Shown here piece by piece: positions 47,256-58,303 of a DNA stretch of 64,000 bases. The stretch's first letter is position 1. Each line of letters begins with the position of its first letter. The translations under genes and the position numbers were made by a program. The notes below the pieces were generated by a model that was not told where the DNA came from, made no database searches, and saw nothing but the letters and a program-made list of their open reading frames with translations. Origin of the DNA: Stenogyne calaminthoides (taxonomy: Eukaryota > Streptophyta > Magnoliopsida > Lamiales > Lamiaceae). The DNA lies in assembly GCA_037126765.1 (NCBI GenBank), contig JBBCBC010000033.1, positions 7,888,085-7,952,084 of the forward strand. Reading direction: 5' to 3'.

Positions 47256-48700
47256 TGGCTGCAGGATCGCGTGGGTCTGGCCAACAAAGGAGGTGTGCAA
47301 TCAACTATCTGGTACATCGATAGTGGATGCTCAAGGCACATGACTGGAAGCAAACATCTCCTCAGCTCTTACATAGAACAGAAGGGCCCGCGTGCACTCT
47401 TCGGTGATGATAATTTTGGTTATACCAAAGGATTCAGAACCTTACAGAATGATGATGTACAAGTAACTGGAGTCTCGTATGTCGAAGGTCTGAAGCACAA
47501 CCTATTATCGGTTTCACAATTCTACGACAACGGATTCAGTGTTGAGTTCTTGACTGATCAATGCACTATCATGAATCAAGCCACTCAACAGATTTTGCTA
47601 ACTGGTTCAAGGAAAGGGACGATCTACACAGCTGATTGGAACAGTTGCCCAAGAAATGCATGCCTGATTGTCAAGAGTTCCAAAAGTAGCAGTTGGCTCT
47701 GGCACAAAAGAATGAGCCATCTGAACTTTAAAACTCTTAATAAGATAGCAAGAATGTCTCTAGTGGAAGGACTTCCGAATGAAGTATTTTAAAAGGATCA
47801 GACATGTCTTTGCATGTCGGAAGGAAAACAGTCAAAAGCTTCATTCAAGGGAATTTTGACCAAGATCCGGTGAAAGTATCGCAAATTGCTTCATATGGAT
47901 CTATTTGGACCAATTACACCAGTCAGTCTCAAAGGACGCAAATATACTCTGGTAATCGTGGATGACTACTCCAAGGTTACCTGGGTTATATTCTTACATA
48001 AGAAGAATGAGACGACAACGAAGATACCCGAGCTGCTAAAAAGATTACAAAATGAGAAGGGGTCAGTAGTAGTAAAAATCGAGATCGATAAAGGTATGAA
48101 ATTTCGAACTCTTTTATTACCGATTTTTGCTCTAAGTTTGGTATACAAAGATGAAACATCACCGCAAGGACGCATACAACAAAATGGAGAGTAGAAGCGG
48201 AGGAACAGAACTCTCAAAGAAGTTCGCCGCACAATGTTAGTTGAACATGCAATACCAAGCCGTTTAAGCGTATAATCGACATCGCATGCCATACTCGTAA
48301 ACGGATGTCTTCGACTAAGGCTCACTACAAAACACCCTATAAAAGCGTGGAAGGGCGTAAAACCTCGTGTCTCTTACTTCCATGTTTTTGGGTGTAAGTG
48401 TTTCATACACAACAATGGGAAGAGTCATTGAAGACTTTTTGAGGCCAAGTCGATGAGGGTATATTCTAAGGATATTCCTCATCTAGCAAGGCTTTCGGGG
48501 TTTACAATGCATTTAACCCTACTTGTGGAAGAAACACCCCATGTAGTCTTTGATGAAGCATCTTTCAACAAGAGAAATCGCCTCGAGAACAAGATGTACC
48601 GATCAACCAATACCGATGCTCGGAAAATGGATCACCTAACGATCAAAGAAAAAAGGATCAAACCCGAATAAAGATACATTCCAGATCTAGTTGATTCACC
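47256..48700 (+). pseudogene. Protease and integrase of element D
   Basis: An open stretch of 173 residues has the protease site WYIDSGCSRHM and, near its end, the zinc-domain start WLWHKRMSHLNFKTLNKIARM. HMDLFGPITPVSLKGRKYTLVIVDDYSKVTWVIF follows in a second open piece. After 48070 the frame breaks repeatedly, and the catalytic Glu block is recognisable only as AQQNGE-like fragments and NRTLKE. The C-terminal region (FHVFGCKCFIHNNGKSH, VEETPHVVFDEA) is readable in pieces. Comparison with element C shows most breaks at CAG/CTG sites. Confidence 0.85.
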
Positions 48701-49029
48701 GGATCAATCGATCCTAAGGTACGAAAAAAACTGTCGATGAAGAAGTTCGCATAATGGAGACAAAAGATCAATCGAACCATCCTGTTCGGGGAACACTGAA
48801 GTTCCCTAACGAACAGATATCATCGACACATGATGAGTCCAACATCACCGAGACATGTTCTTATCAAGTGGATCATAATTACGCACCATTCCCGGCCACC
48901 ACTAGTAATGAACCTTTATCGAAATGGATGATGTTCTACAAACCGATTTAAATCGAGCGAAGGACACGGATAACCGGGCCATCCAACCGACCGATCATCG
49001 GAGACCCATCCGACAAAGTTAAAACTAGA

Positions 49030-50040
49030 CATCAGTTGGTGAAAGTGCCATGTCTTCTTTGTTTTTTGTCTATGAAGGGACCAACAACAATAGAGGAAGC
49101 TCTACAAAACACAAGCCGGATTCTAGCCATGCGCATGAGCCGAACAGCCGAGAGAAATCAAGTTTGGGAACGGGTAGATGCACCAAATCATCAAGACGTA
49201 ATTGGCACGGTGGGTTTTCAAGAACAAGAGAGATGAGAAAAATGTCATCACCAGAAATAAGGCAAGACTTGTTGCTAAGGGGTATCACAATCGAAGGAAT
49301 TGATTATGATGAGACCTTTGCACGGCCGCCGCTTAGAAGCCATATAATTTTTTTGCATATGCTTCCCACAGAGGGTTCACGTGGTATCGGATGGACGTAA
49401 AGAGTGCATTTTTAAACGGGGTACTAGCAGAGGAAGTTTATGTCGAACAACCTCCGTGCTTGAAAAAGAGCAACCAAGTGTACCGTTTAAGAAAAAGCTC
49501 TTTATGGTTCAAAACAAGCTCCTCGAGCTTGGTATGATACACTCTCTCGAGTTCTTGATAGACGGTGGGTTCACTAAAGGAACAAAGGGACGTAACCTTA
49601 TTCGAATAGAAGATGGAGAAGATATTCTGATGGTTCAGATCTATGTGGACGACATAATCTTCGGATCTCCCAACAAAAGTCTATGTGAAAGATTCAGCAA
49701 ACTGATGCAAGGGAAGTTCGAGATGTCCATGATGGGTCGATGAATTACTTTACGGGTCTACAAGTGAAGCAAAGTACGAAAGGATATTCATCTCGCCAGT
49801 AAAGTACACTAGGAATCTATTGGCTAAGTTTGGAGTTCAAAATTGCAAGGAAGCCAAAATTCCTATGATGACCGGATTCAAGATGGATCCGATGAGGATG
49901 GTCGAAAACAAATCAGAAATAATATAGGGCTCTCATTGGATCTCTACTATACCGACCGTCGCCGGACCGGATATCACCTTTGGCAAAGAGGTGTATGTGC
50001 GATTTCGTGCAAATCCAATGCAAAGCCACCTAGAAGCAAC
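49030..50040 (+). pseudogene. RT of element D (fragmented)
   Basis: Pieces of the RT domain in several frames: PTTIEEALQ, NQVWERVDAPNHQDVIGT, GIDYDETFA, RMDVKSAFLNGVLAEEVYVEQPP, and an intact catalytic segment EDILMVQIYVDDIIFGSPNKSLCERFSKLMQGKFEMSMMG (YVDD at 49642-49653). Losses of one base at former CAG/CTG sites account for most of the shifts. Confidence 0.85.
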
Positions 50041-50700
50041 TAAAGCGATTCTTAAGTATCTGAAGGGGACAATAAATCTTGGTTTATTTTACCCATCGAT
50101 GATAATCTAGGAGCTTAGTGGGTATTCTCGATTTCGATTATGGAGGTTGCAAGATCGATGTAAAAATCAACCTCGGGGAACATGTCGGGCTTTTAGGAAG
50201 TAAACCGATCTCGTGGTTTTCAAAAAAGCAGACATCGATTATGCGACATCTACTACCGAAGCGTAATATATGGTCAGCAGAAGTCAAGGTTGTTCCTAAC
50301 CGCCCGCTTAGTCGGCGGTGAGGATTATAACATTGTAGCTAAGAATGTACCTATATTCTCGTGACAAAGAATATTTATTGCAATCACTCGTAAGAATCGT
50401 TCTACATACAAGATGCAAGCATGTGGATGTCGACACCATTTTATAAGAGATCATGTTGAAAAGAAGAATATCGTAATGGAAAAGATTCACACCGATTTCT
50501 AAAAGTCGATATTCTAACCAAGCCACTAGTCGAGATCGATTCAGAGAATTGTGCAATGAGCTAGGTTTTTCGGATCTTGGAGAAAAACCACCTAAAATGC
50601 TTGATGGATTGTTCTCGAACAATTTGGTTAAGAGACTAACTAAAGTTGAAAGGAATCATTGAGTTTGGTATCTCAATCGATCGTAAGATCAATCAAGGAA
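50041..50700 (+). pseudogene. RNase H of element D (fragmented)
   Basis: Readable blocks are ILKYLKGTINLGL, DFDYGGCKID, KPISWFSKKQTSI, RDHVEKKNIV and DILTKPLVEID. They give the copia RNase H order. No single frame covers it. The pol end is near 50700. Confidence 0.75.
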
Positions 50701-51378
50701 CCGATATGAGAAGTCGATCGATTTACAAGTTATCAGATTAAAGGAACTGATCAGATTTAAGGTTTATCAGATTAAAGGAAACGCTCAGATTAAAGGATTA
50801 TCTGATTAAATCAGTTGGGTTATTTTACATCTTTGTAAGTTGATTTAGCTGATATTCAACAAGCAAGATTCACAGATTAAAGCCAACAATCGCATAAGAA
50901 AGCAGAAAATTTACACAACAATGGAATAATAGAACTTTTCATTGATAAAGACCCGTAGGTCAGGTTACATTACAAGTTACAAGTACAAAGGACCCGGAGG
51001 TCAGTACATAAGTCATAACCGAAAACCCTAAACCTATAACCCTAAACCCTCATCCTAACCCAAGAAGAGCGGGAGAGAGAAAGATTTTAAATCTGATGCT
51101 CTCATTTTCCCCCACTTAACAAGGGTGAGAGAGGCTTTGAAATAATCCTAAAGCCGCTAGCTGAAGCTAAAACCAGTGGAGCGAGAGCGGCGTTGATAGG
51201 ATTTCTAAGCCAGGAGCCCTTAGACCTGAAGTCAATGGACTCTCCAGCTGTTAAATGGAGCACACGTGCCAAGAAATTGGTTCAAAGACCTTATGGGCAC
51301 ATGTGCTACATGCAAAAATTGAGTTGATATACGAAGATCAGCTATTGTCTGATCAAGCCCGTATATCAAACTCATGTT

Positions 51379-51651
51379 TTATATCAGACTGAGTCTGTTG
51401 ATGCTGGTTACGTCATCACGATAGACACACAAGGTGCATACGGTTAGGAGAAGTGTCTTCTCAGTTGCGACAGCAGATCCGCCGCCTTGGTGGTAGAGAA
51501 ACTTGGCAACAATTGTATGTGACATCTTTGATGACGACGAAAACAGTGATAAGGGACACACAGGGTTGATTTGAGAAGCTGAAATCATTGAAAAAGGGGT
51601 AAAGGTTTTTGCCGGAAGTTTCACCGGAAATAAGGGTTCACCAGAATGCAT
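51379..51651 (-). CDS. Putative 90-residue antisense ORF in the D spacer
   Basis: Starts with ATG about 60 nt after a good TATA box on the minus strand. The product is Ser- and hydrophobic-rich (MHSGEPLFPVKLPAKTF ... SLFSSSSKMSHTIVAKF ...) and has no motif I know. On the same strand the sequence further on resembles a plant 3' UTR (near 50990: TTTGTACTTGTAACTTG; then ATCAATGAAAAG near 50940, a possible poly-A signal). Introns cannot be excluded. Antisense ORFs are known in other plant LTR elements (for example Grande), so this could be real, but coding is not proven. Confidence 0.35.
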   Translation of the reverse strand: MHSGEPLFPVKLPAKTFTPFSMISASQINPVCPLSLFSSSSKMSHTIVAKFLYHQGGGSAVATEKTLLLTVCTLCVYRDDVTSINRLSLI

Positions 51652-51708
51652 GATTTTACAAAGAAGATAAGTATGGTGAATGGGTTATGTTGTGTAAAAC
51701 ATTGGTCC

Positions 51709-51717
51709 AATTTATAG
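51709..51717 (-). promoter_or_regulatory. TATA box of the putative antisense unit
   Basis: On the minus strand GCCTCTATAAATTGG, a near-ideal plant TATA box, lies about 60 nt before the ATG at 51651. Confidence 0.5.
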
Positions 51718-52531
51718 AGGCCAAGCAAGGGTGCAAATGCAAATTTGATTTCAAAAAGCCTTTTAGAGAAATTTGCATCACAAGGACAGCGTGTAGGAAT
51801 CACGCGACTAATAATTGGATAAATTTGCGGTGGATTGACATATTGAAATATACAGACGATAATTACGCATGTGAAATCGCGCCAACTTAGGGAATAGAGA
51901 CTACTATTCTATACTAAGTTTTGGCGGTAACACTTATCCCAAGAATTGGCTTGATCTGAGAAGAATCAGATTAGGTCAACCAAAATCTGATTACATACGA
52001 AACTGATCAGATAAGGAAGATCAGTTGAACTTGAAACCTCAACAAATCAGAAATATCAGTCTATGAGAAAACAGAAATATCAGTTGAAGGGGGAACTTCA
52101 ACAGATCAAGGAGGATCAGAAGGGAAATCAGACGCAAAATGAAACAGATCAGTTGAAAAGAACAGTTGGGAAATTATAAGGTTTAGGCAGAAAACTAATA
52201 TCAACAAGTGGAATCAACTTCAAGTGGTATTGACTGATTGCAATATCAGTCAACCAGATACGCTTTTCTTTTCCCTTGTTATTTGCTTATTTATCGGATC
52301 TTATCTGTTTTTATTTGCCTTACTGTACGCATTACCTGTGTGACGTATTCCCTGCAAATCATTTAATGCGGACGTGGGGTACATGTATTAATTGCTACAA
52401 AATGAGCTTTTAAATCCAAAAGGTTTTCGTACGTGCTTTTCCCGACCATACGATCAAAACCGCTTAATCTGGATCGTTTAATCTTTTCAAACGGTTGATC
52501 TTCCAAATCTTGTCTTTTTTCCCTCCTCATC

Positions 52532-52540
52532 TTTATAAGG
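52532..52540 (+). promoter_or_regulatory. TATA box proposed for ORF3 of element D
   Basis: CTTTATAAGG lies 345 nt before the ORF3 ATG and is followed by a CT/A-rich leader. It diverges from the antisense TATA box about 815 bp away. Confidence 0.5.
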
Positions 52541-52675
52541 TTCATCAAAAACCCTACCAGAGTTTTCCCATTCACAAACTTGCGATTTATTTTCTGAAAC
52601 TCTCCAGATTACTTCTCTGCGATTCAAAGTGTTTTTCTTAAGTTTCAAAATTATCTTCCCGAAAAACAGAATCTG

Positions 52676-52884
52676 GTAATTTCTGATTATTTGATGAATT
52701 TTTTTTCCTTAAAATCCATTGATCTTAAAGATTTTGTCAATCGATGGTATCCTGTGTTATGCTTTATTACTTCTTGGTTTCCGCATGTGTTTATCGATTA
52801 CTAGGCCTGTGTATAGGTCTGATAATCAATATATCATATCTCTATGTTTATGCACAACCTTTAATTGAGTCTATCTTATTGTAG
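52676..52884 (+). other. Probable 5' UTR intron of ORF3 in element D
   Basis: The donor ATCTG/GTAATT and acceptor CTTATTGTAG/ATGG bound 209 nt of strikingly T-rich sequence. The ORF3 ATG directly follows the AG. Length and composition fit a plant intron. Not supported by transcript data here. Confidence 0.55.
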
Positions 52885-55800
52885 ATGGCCTCTCACGGAA
52901 TAGGAAAAATAATGTGCAATTATGCGGAACTGGCATTAAGGACTGTCGATGACAAGTTCGTACAGTTTGGTGTTACAACGGATCCGGAATCAATGGAAGT
53001 GGAGCAAATTCTGAAGAAAGGAGGCCTTGAGAAATATTGCGCTGCTCACTGCAATCCAGTGATGCAGTATGAAGCACTCGAATTCCTAAGGAATTTAAGA
53101 GTGGATACGGACGCTCCGGGAGAAGAACTACTTTCGTCAGTCAACAGAGAAGAGATCAGACTGACGAATGCGGACATAACTCGTCTGTTCAGCTTGCCAA
53201 AAGGACGAATCTCGCCTGCTCACTACAGGGAGAATGAAGATGAGCTGATCAGAAATGAACTTCTTTGAGAGGTCGACAAACATCGATCGCAGGTTTTGTC
53301 GGACTATGCTCAAGAGGAAATATCGAATCGTTGTTTGACATTTTGTCAAAAAAAATCATGGGTATTTCGTTCAGCCCGAGATGCTCTTACATCCGCTCAA
53401 ACCAGACAAAGATGGTTGCAATAATTGATGAAGCCAAGAACATCAATTGGCATGGGTTCCTAAAGGCCATTCTACTCCAAGAACATGAGAAATTTTGAGT
53501 TAATGAATGGAGGCAGGTCTATCTGAAGAAGAGGATAAGCAATCTCAACAAGGTTGCAGTTATCCTAAAGGACAAAATGCCAAATGCCAAATGGGACCAG
53601 AATGGATCAAGTCCCACAAGGCTTTCCTCTCCACCACTTCAGCCATATTTGGGACCACCGTGCACGATGATATGCGCCCCACCCCCTAAAGGCGAAGAAG
53701 GGAAAGAGTAAAGAAGCAACCTCGCCTACACCAGATGCCCCTGCAAAAAAAAAGAAAAGAAACCGGTGAAGGCCTGTGGAGAAGAGGTCAAGAAGGGCAG
53801 CCCCATGACTCGCTTAGAAGATGAGTCGATGAAGAAGAGCGCCCCCTCACTGGATAAGCGCCACAAAAATCAGGTGAAAAATCGACAGCAGCCTTTTCAA
53901 GCCGAGAGCTCGCTGCAACATTCTCGAGGAAGAAGACGAGAACGAACTCTTCTCCTCCAACTCGAAGCTTCGATTCACCGCCAGACTAATAGTTGAAAGC
54001 ATGTTTTCCTTCTCTCCCACCGCCTGCGGAACTCCTAAACTACATCAACAGCGAACCAGAAGCTTACCTGCTAGGAACTAGCGCACTGGCCTCCACAAAG
54101 CAGAATCAAGTAGGTCGAGCTAATCGTAAAACTTCCGCCTACTCAAGCACCACCGTAACCCTCCACATCTCATCAACCGGAACCGATGGACAATTCTCGA
54201 AGTCTAGATCATCAAAGACCATCACAGGAAAATGGTCATAATGCAAATCGAACGAGAAATTGATGAGATGTATCCAGAACTGGTCGCCCATCCTGCTATT
54301 AGAGAGGAAGTTATGGAGATCCTCACATGGAGAGATCTTCGATTAAAAAGCTTCTCAGATTTTATAATGATTATAGAACAGATGGGCGGTGCTGATGAGT
54401 TTGCAGATTTTGATTTTGACATGAGGAAATCTGCTAAAGTAGGATCACCAGCTGAGCTGATAACTGCTGAATCTATCAAAGCTCTGGTCCACAGGAAGCT
54501 GGGGTTGACTGAACAAGGCGAACCAGAGACTGCTCAAGAAGCTCCTGAAGCACATGCTACAATGAAGGATGCAGGAGCTGCCGATGATAGTGGAACTGGT
54601 GCTGCAGTTCATGACCAACCATTGGAGGCACAAACAACTAAAAGAGATCCAGTGACGCAAAATATTCCAACATCTCACATCACCGCTGATCAACTTCAGG
54701 AGATCAGATCTTGTCTTAAAGATCTCCTGAAAGAAGAAGTTGAGGGAGTGATAGCTGATCAGAGGCAGATTGGCCTCAAAGAAATAACAGATCAAAGGGA
54801 ATTGGCTATTTCCTAGATTGAGGCAATCAAAGATTAGTTCTCCCAAACTGTGACCACCGTGTCTGCAGAACTTATAAAGTCCATTGATGACAAGCTGATT
54901 CAGGTGGATCAACAACAAGTTTCCTTTCTGATGCTCAATGAAAAGCTAGAATCGATGTAAGAGAAACTTGACAAACCGATTTTTTACACTCTCTATCGCC
55001 ATGGAATCTGTCCAAGACCGAAGCCGATCTCAAGGTTCAACATCTAATCGCCAAGTTCGTGTTTATCTCATTACATGATCTCAACAGGCAATATCGCTTA
55101 GTTTTGGATCCCTAACTTCCCACTCACGACTCTTTTTGATCAAACCAAAAAGGGGAAGGACGGAGTGAGAAACCAACCGACATGATCGGAATAAATGTAA
55201 GACCTAATTCGCATACGATTTGAAGCCTATGGACAAAGACTAGACCATCTCGGATCTCTTTTAAATTAAGTCTCCGAAAAAAGATGGAAAAGTCAAAGGC
55301 AAGAAAGGTAGCTACTGCGGGTGCCGACATCACAATCATGCAAACCACTCGCATTAAGATAGTCACAAGAAGACAAATTAACCGACAAAGCCGATAAGGA
55401 ACTGGCTGAGAAACTGTCCAAAGAACAGATTGCTGAAGAGGCCCAAAAAAGCGAAGAAGAAAGAAGGGCAGATAAATTGACAGAGGCAGAAAATCTGAAG
55501 AAGAGATTCAGATCGAGAGCGAAGAAAGGAAAGGCTGGAAAATCTGTACCAGAACCTCAGCTGCCAGCAAGAGTTGATGAGATCATTCCAAAAACTGCTG
55601 CACATGCTAAGAGGTTTGAGGAATGGAATAAGATCAGAAGTGAATGGCTTCTGGATGCTTTTGTTCTTGATCTTGTTCCACGAGAAGAATCTCCAGATGA
55701 TGAATTCCTCAACTGGTTAGAAAATAAATATCCAGATTTTCTGAAGTATCTGGAAAATGAGGCCAAACTTATCAATGTAAAAATATCTCGCCAAGAGTAT

Positions 55801-55998
55801 GATCTGTTGGATTACTCGAAGAAGGCAGATGGCTCATTTGACAGAGTGGCATTTCAGAGATTCTATTTTGACATCCTAAGCAAAACGCACATAACTGATC
55901 CTCAGCAGACCAATGATGTCAAATGGAAACTATATCTGATTTTCAACGTACCTCAAGATCAAAGAGAGATGCCAGAAGGATACAAGCCTAAAGAGTGA
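52885..55998 (+). pseudogene. ORF3 of element D (third ORF downstream of pol), fragmented
   Basis: Starts MASHGIGKIMCNYAEL. The first 127 residues are open and align with ORF3 of A (FLRNLRVD, ITRLFSLPKG). After a stop near 53266 the next frame continues the domain (FDILSKKIMG, WHGFLKAILLQEH). 53500-54240 is broken and CG-rich. 54232-54816 is an open acidic/helical part (EIDEMYPELVAHPAIREEVMEIL), then a coiled-coil-like piece. 55477-55998 is open to a natural stop and ends with WLENKYPDFLKYLE, FQRFYFDILSKTHI and VPQDQREMPEGYKP. The intact protein would be about 1000 residues. No signal peptide or membrane segment is seen. Function unknown. Confidence 0.75.
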
Positions 55999-56163
55999 AG
56001 AATCAGAAGACTTCTCAGGATCGGCTGTTTTTAAATTCAAACTTTTCTGATGTAACATGTAATCGACATATCTAATGAGAAAAATTATGTGCTCTTCTTT
56101 ATTCTATATTTATCAAGCGTGTTTTGGTTTCTCGGTGTTTTGGTTTTTTTTTATCAAAAAAAT

Positions 56164-56393
56164 TGTTGGGGAAATTTATAGTTTTGATAAAAGTTCGAAA
56201 CACATGTAATAGGACGATCGGACTTTTGTTATTTGATGATGTTTATATTCTGGTTTATAGAATACCAGTTGATAATTTACGTATAGAACAATGATGTAAT
56301 AGATAGGTCACGTATTGGGAACCTCGTATGTATACCTCAATCCCGAAGATTCAAAGAATCAAACGATATCAGGCATATGCAGAATGCAAGAGA
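56164..56393 (+). mobile_element. 3' LTR of element D, first 230 bp
   Basis: Starts TGTTGGGGAAATTTATAG after a purine-poor TATCAAAAAAAT stretch. It matches the 5' LTR of D with several CG-type changes and stops at the gap. Confidence 0.85.
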
Positions 56394-56893
56394 NNNNNNN
56401 NNNNNNNNNNNNNNNNNNNNNNNNNNNNNNNNNNNNNNNNNNNNNNNNNNNNNNNNNNNNNNNNNNNNNNNNNNNNNNNNNNNNNNNNNNNNNNNNNNNN
56501 NNNNNNNNNNNNNNNNNNNNNNNNNNNNNNNNNNNNNNNNNNNNNNNNNNNNNNNNNNNNNNNNNNNNNNNNNNNNNNNNNNNNNNNNNNNNNNNNNNNN
56601 NNNNNNNNNNNNNNNNNNNNNNNNNNNNNNNNNNNNNNNNNNNNNNNNNNNNNNNNNNNNNNNNNNNNNNNNNNNNNNNNNNNNNNNNNNNNNNNNNNNN
56701 NNNNNNNNNNNNNNNNNNNNNNNNNNNNNNNNNNNNNNNNNNNNNNNNNNNNNNNNNNNNNNNNNNNNNNNNNNNNNNNNNNNNNNNNNNNNNNNNNNNN
56801 NNNNNNNNNNNNNNNNNNNNNNNNNNNNNNNNNNNNNNNNNNNNNNNNNNNNNNNNNNNNNNNNNNNNNNNNNNNNNNNNNNNNNNNNNNNNN
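56394..56893. other. Assembly gap, exactly 500 N
   Basis: A round number of N is usually a placeholder of unknown true length. The sequences on the two sides come from different orientations of related elements. Confidence 0.97.
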
Positions 56894-58303
56894 AATCTTC
56901 ACATAAACTCTTTGTTAGAGATCCAAGATGATGTCGCCCACGAGATCCAACCATCGTGTAATATCTTCTCCATCTTCTATTTCATAAGGTTCCGCCCCAT
57001 CGCCTCTTTGAGTGAACCCACCGCCGATCAAGAACCGGAGAGAGTGTATCATACCAAGCTCGAGGAGCTTGTTTTCAGCCATAAAGAGCTGTGAAATCGG
57101 TACACTTGGTTGTTCTTTCGAAGCCCGGAGGTTGTCCGGCTATAAACTTCCTCCGCTAAGACTTCGCTTAAAATGCACTTTACGCTCCATCTGAGCATAC
57201 ATGTTAAGTTCTGCGGGAAGATATGCCGTAAATGAAATTAATGGCTTTCTAAAGATCGGTGCAAAGGTCTCGCTATAGTTCAGTTTTAACTTTATCGATG
57301 GGTTCGGCGATCGATCACCGATGATCCGGTTATCCAGTCCTTCTCGCTCGATTTATACGATTTGGTGAACATCATCCATTTCGAGCAAAGGTTCATTACT
57401 AAATGATCGAGCCGCGTAATTATGATCCACTTGATAAGAACATGTCTCACCGATGTCGACTCATCATGTGTCGATGTCCGCTCGCGAACATCGTGTTCCT
57501 CGAACCGATGGTTCAGCTTGATACCGCCTCACCAGACGCCTTCTTTTCAATCGACAGCTTTTTGACTCAGATCCGAATGATCCGTGAATCGCCTAGATCC
57601 GGAATGTATATTGTTACTTGCCGATTCTTTTTTCTGATCATTAGTCGATCCATTTTCCGAGCATCGTACTAGTTGATCGTACAACTTGTTCGGAAAGCAG
57701 TATTTCTCTTGTAAGATGCTTCATCAAAGACTACACGGGTGTTTTTCCACAAGTAGGGTTCATCTCTAAACCCCCGAAAGCCTTGCTGTATTTGAATATC
57801 CTAAGAATATACCTCATCCGACTTTTACCTCAAAAGTCTTCAATCGACTTTTCCCATTGTTGCGAATTTAAACACTTACACTCCAAAAAAAAACATGGAA
57901 GTAAGAGACACGAGGTTTTCCGTCTTCCACAAATATAGGATGTTTTGTAGTGAGCCTTTAGTCGAAGAAGACATCTGCTCGAGTATGGCATGCAGCTGTC
58001 GATTGCTTCGCCTGAAACGGCTTGGTATTGATGTTCACTAATAACATTGTGCGAAAGCAAACCTTCGAGAGTTCGTTCTCCTTCGCTCGCTACTCCATTT
58101 TGTTGTATGCGTCCTTGGCACTGTGATGTTTCATGTCAGATATTAAACTTAGAGCAAAAATCAATAATAAAAGAGTTCGTAAATTTCAGCACCTTTATCC
58201 GATCTGATTTACTACATCGACACCCTTCTCATTTTGTAATCTTTTTAGCAGCTCGGGTATCTTCGTTGTCGTCTCATTCTTCTTATGTAAGAATATAACC
58301 CAG
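56894..58303 (-). pseudogene. pol fragment (RT to integrase), probably of element J
   Basis: On the minus strand, going right to left: integrase core (WVIFLHKKNETTTKIPELLKRL near 58280), integrase C-terminal blocks (VEETP near 57740), the linker, and RT ending near the catalytic region (RIEDGEDI then a damaged YVDD block near 56940). It is dense in CG-type changes and no long frame survives. The short plus-strand frames across it are shadows. Confidence 0.75.

Larger units (their letters stand above)
50701..52531. other. Spacer between pol and ORF3 of element D
   Basis: 1.8 kb, much longer than in A. It holds repeated CAGATTAAAGGA words (50740-50810), a putative antisense transcription unit (50930-51717) and AT-rich upstream DNA. 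This part is largely free of the CG-type changes. Confidence 0.7.
42980..56393 (+). mobile_element. Element D: SIRE-like copia element with ORF3, right end in the gap
   Basis: 5' LTR, primer site, gag, protease, integrase, RT, RNase H, a 1.8-kb spacer with a putative antisense unit, ORF3 and the start of the 3' LTR all lie on the plus strand. The only flank visible is ATTAG before the 5' LTR. Long patches show CG where CAG/CTG is expected, so its many frame breaks cannot be taken at face value. Confidence 0.9.
40812..58303 (-). mobile_element. Element J: SIRE-like copia element split by element D
   Basis: On the minus strand: 3' LTR at 40812-42695, a purine tract, the last residues of ORF3 (42914-42979), then element D inserted. 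Beyond D and the 500-N gap, a minus-strand pol fragment (56894-58303) of the same family continues in the right order. Joining the two parts into one element is an inference, because the rest of ORF3 would have to lie in or be lost at the gap. Confidence 0.6.

Noticed and set aside
42980..50700. Reading every frame break in D as a real mutation
   Set aside because: Most breaks coincide with CAG/CTG sites changed to CG/CCG, which points to sequence error.
56315..57094. Long open frames across 56394-56893
   Set aside because: They consist mostly of unknown residues from the 500-N gap.
57403..57672. 89-codon plus-strand ORF right of the gap
   Set aside because: Antisense to the recognisable pol fragment of J; no independent support.
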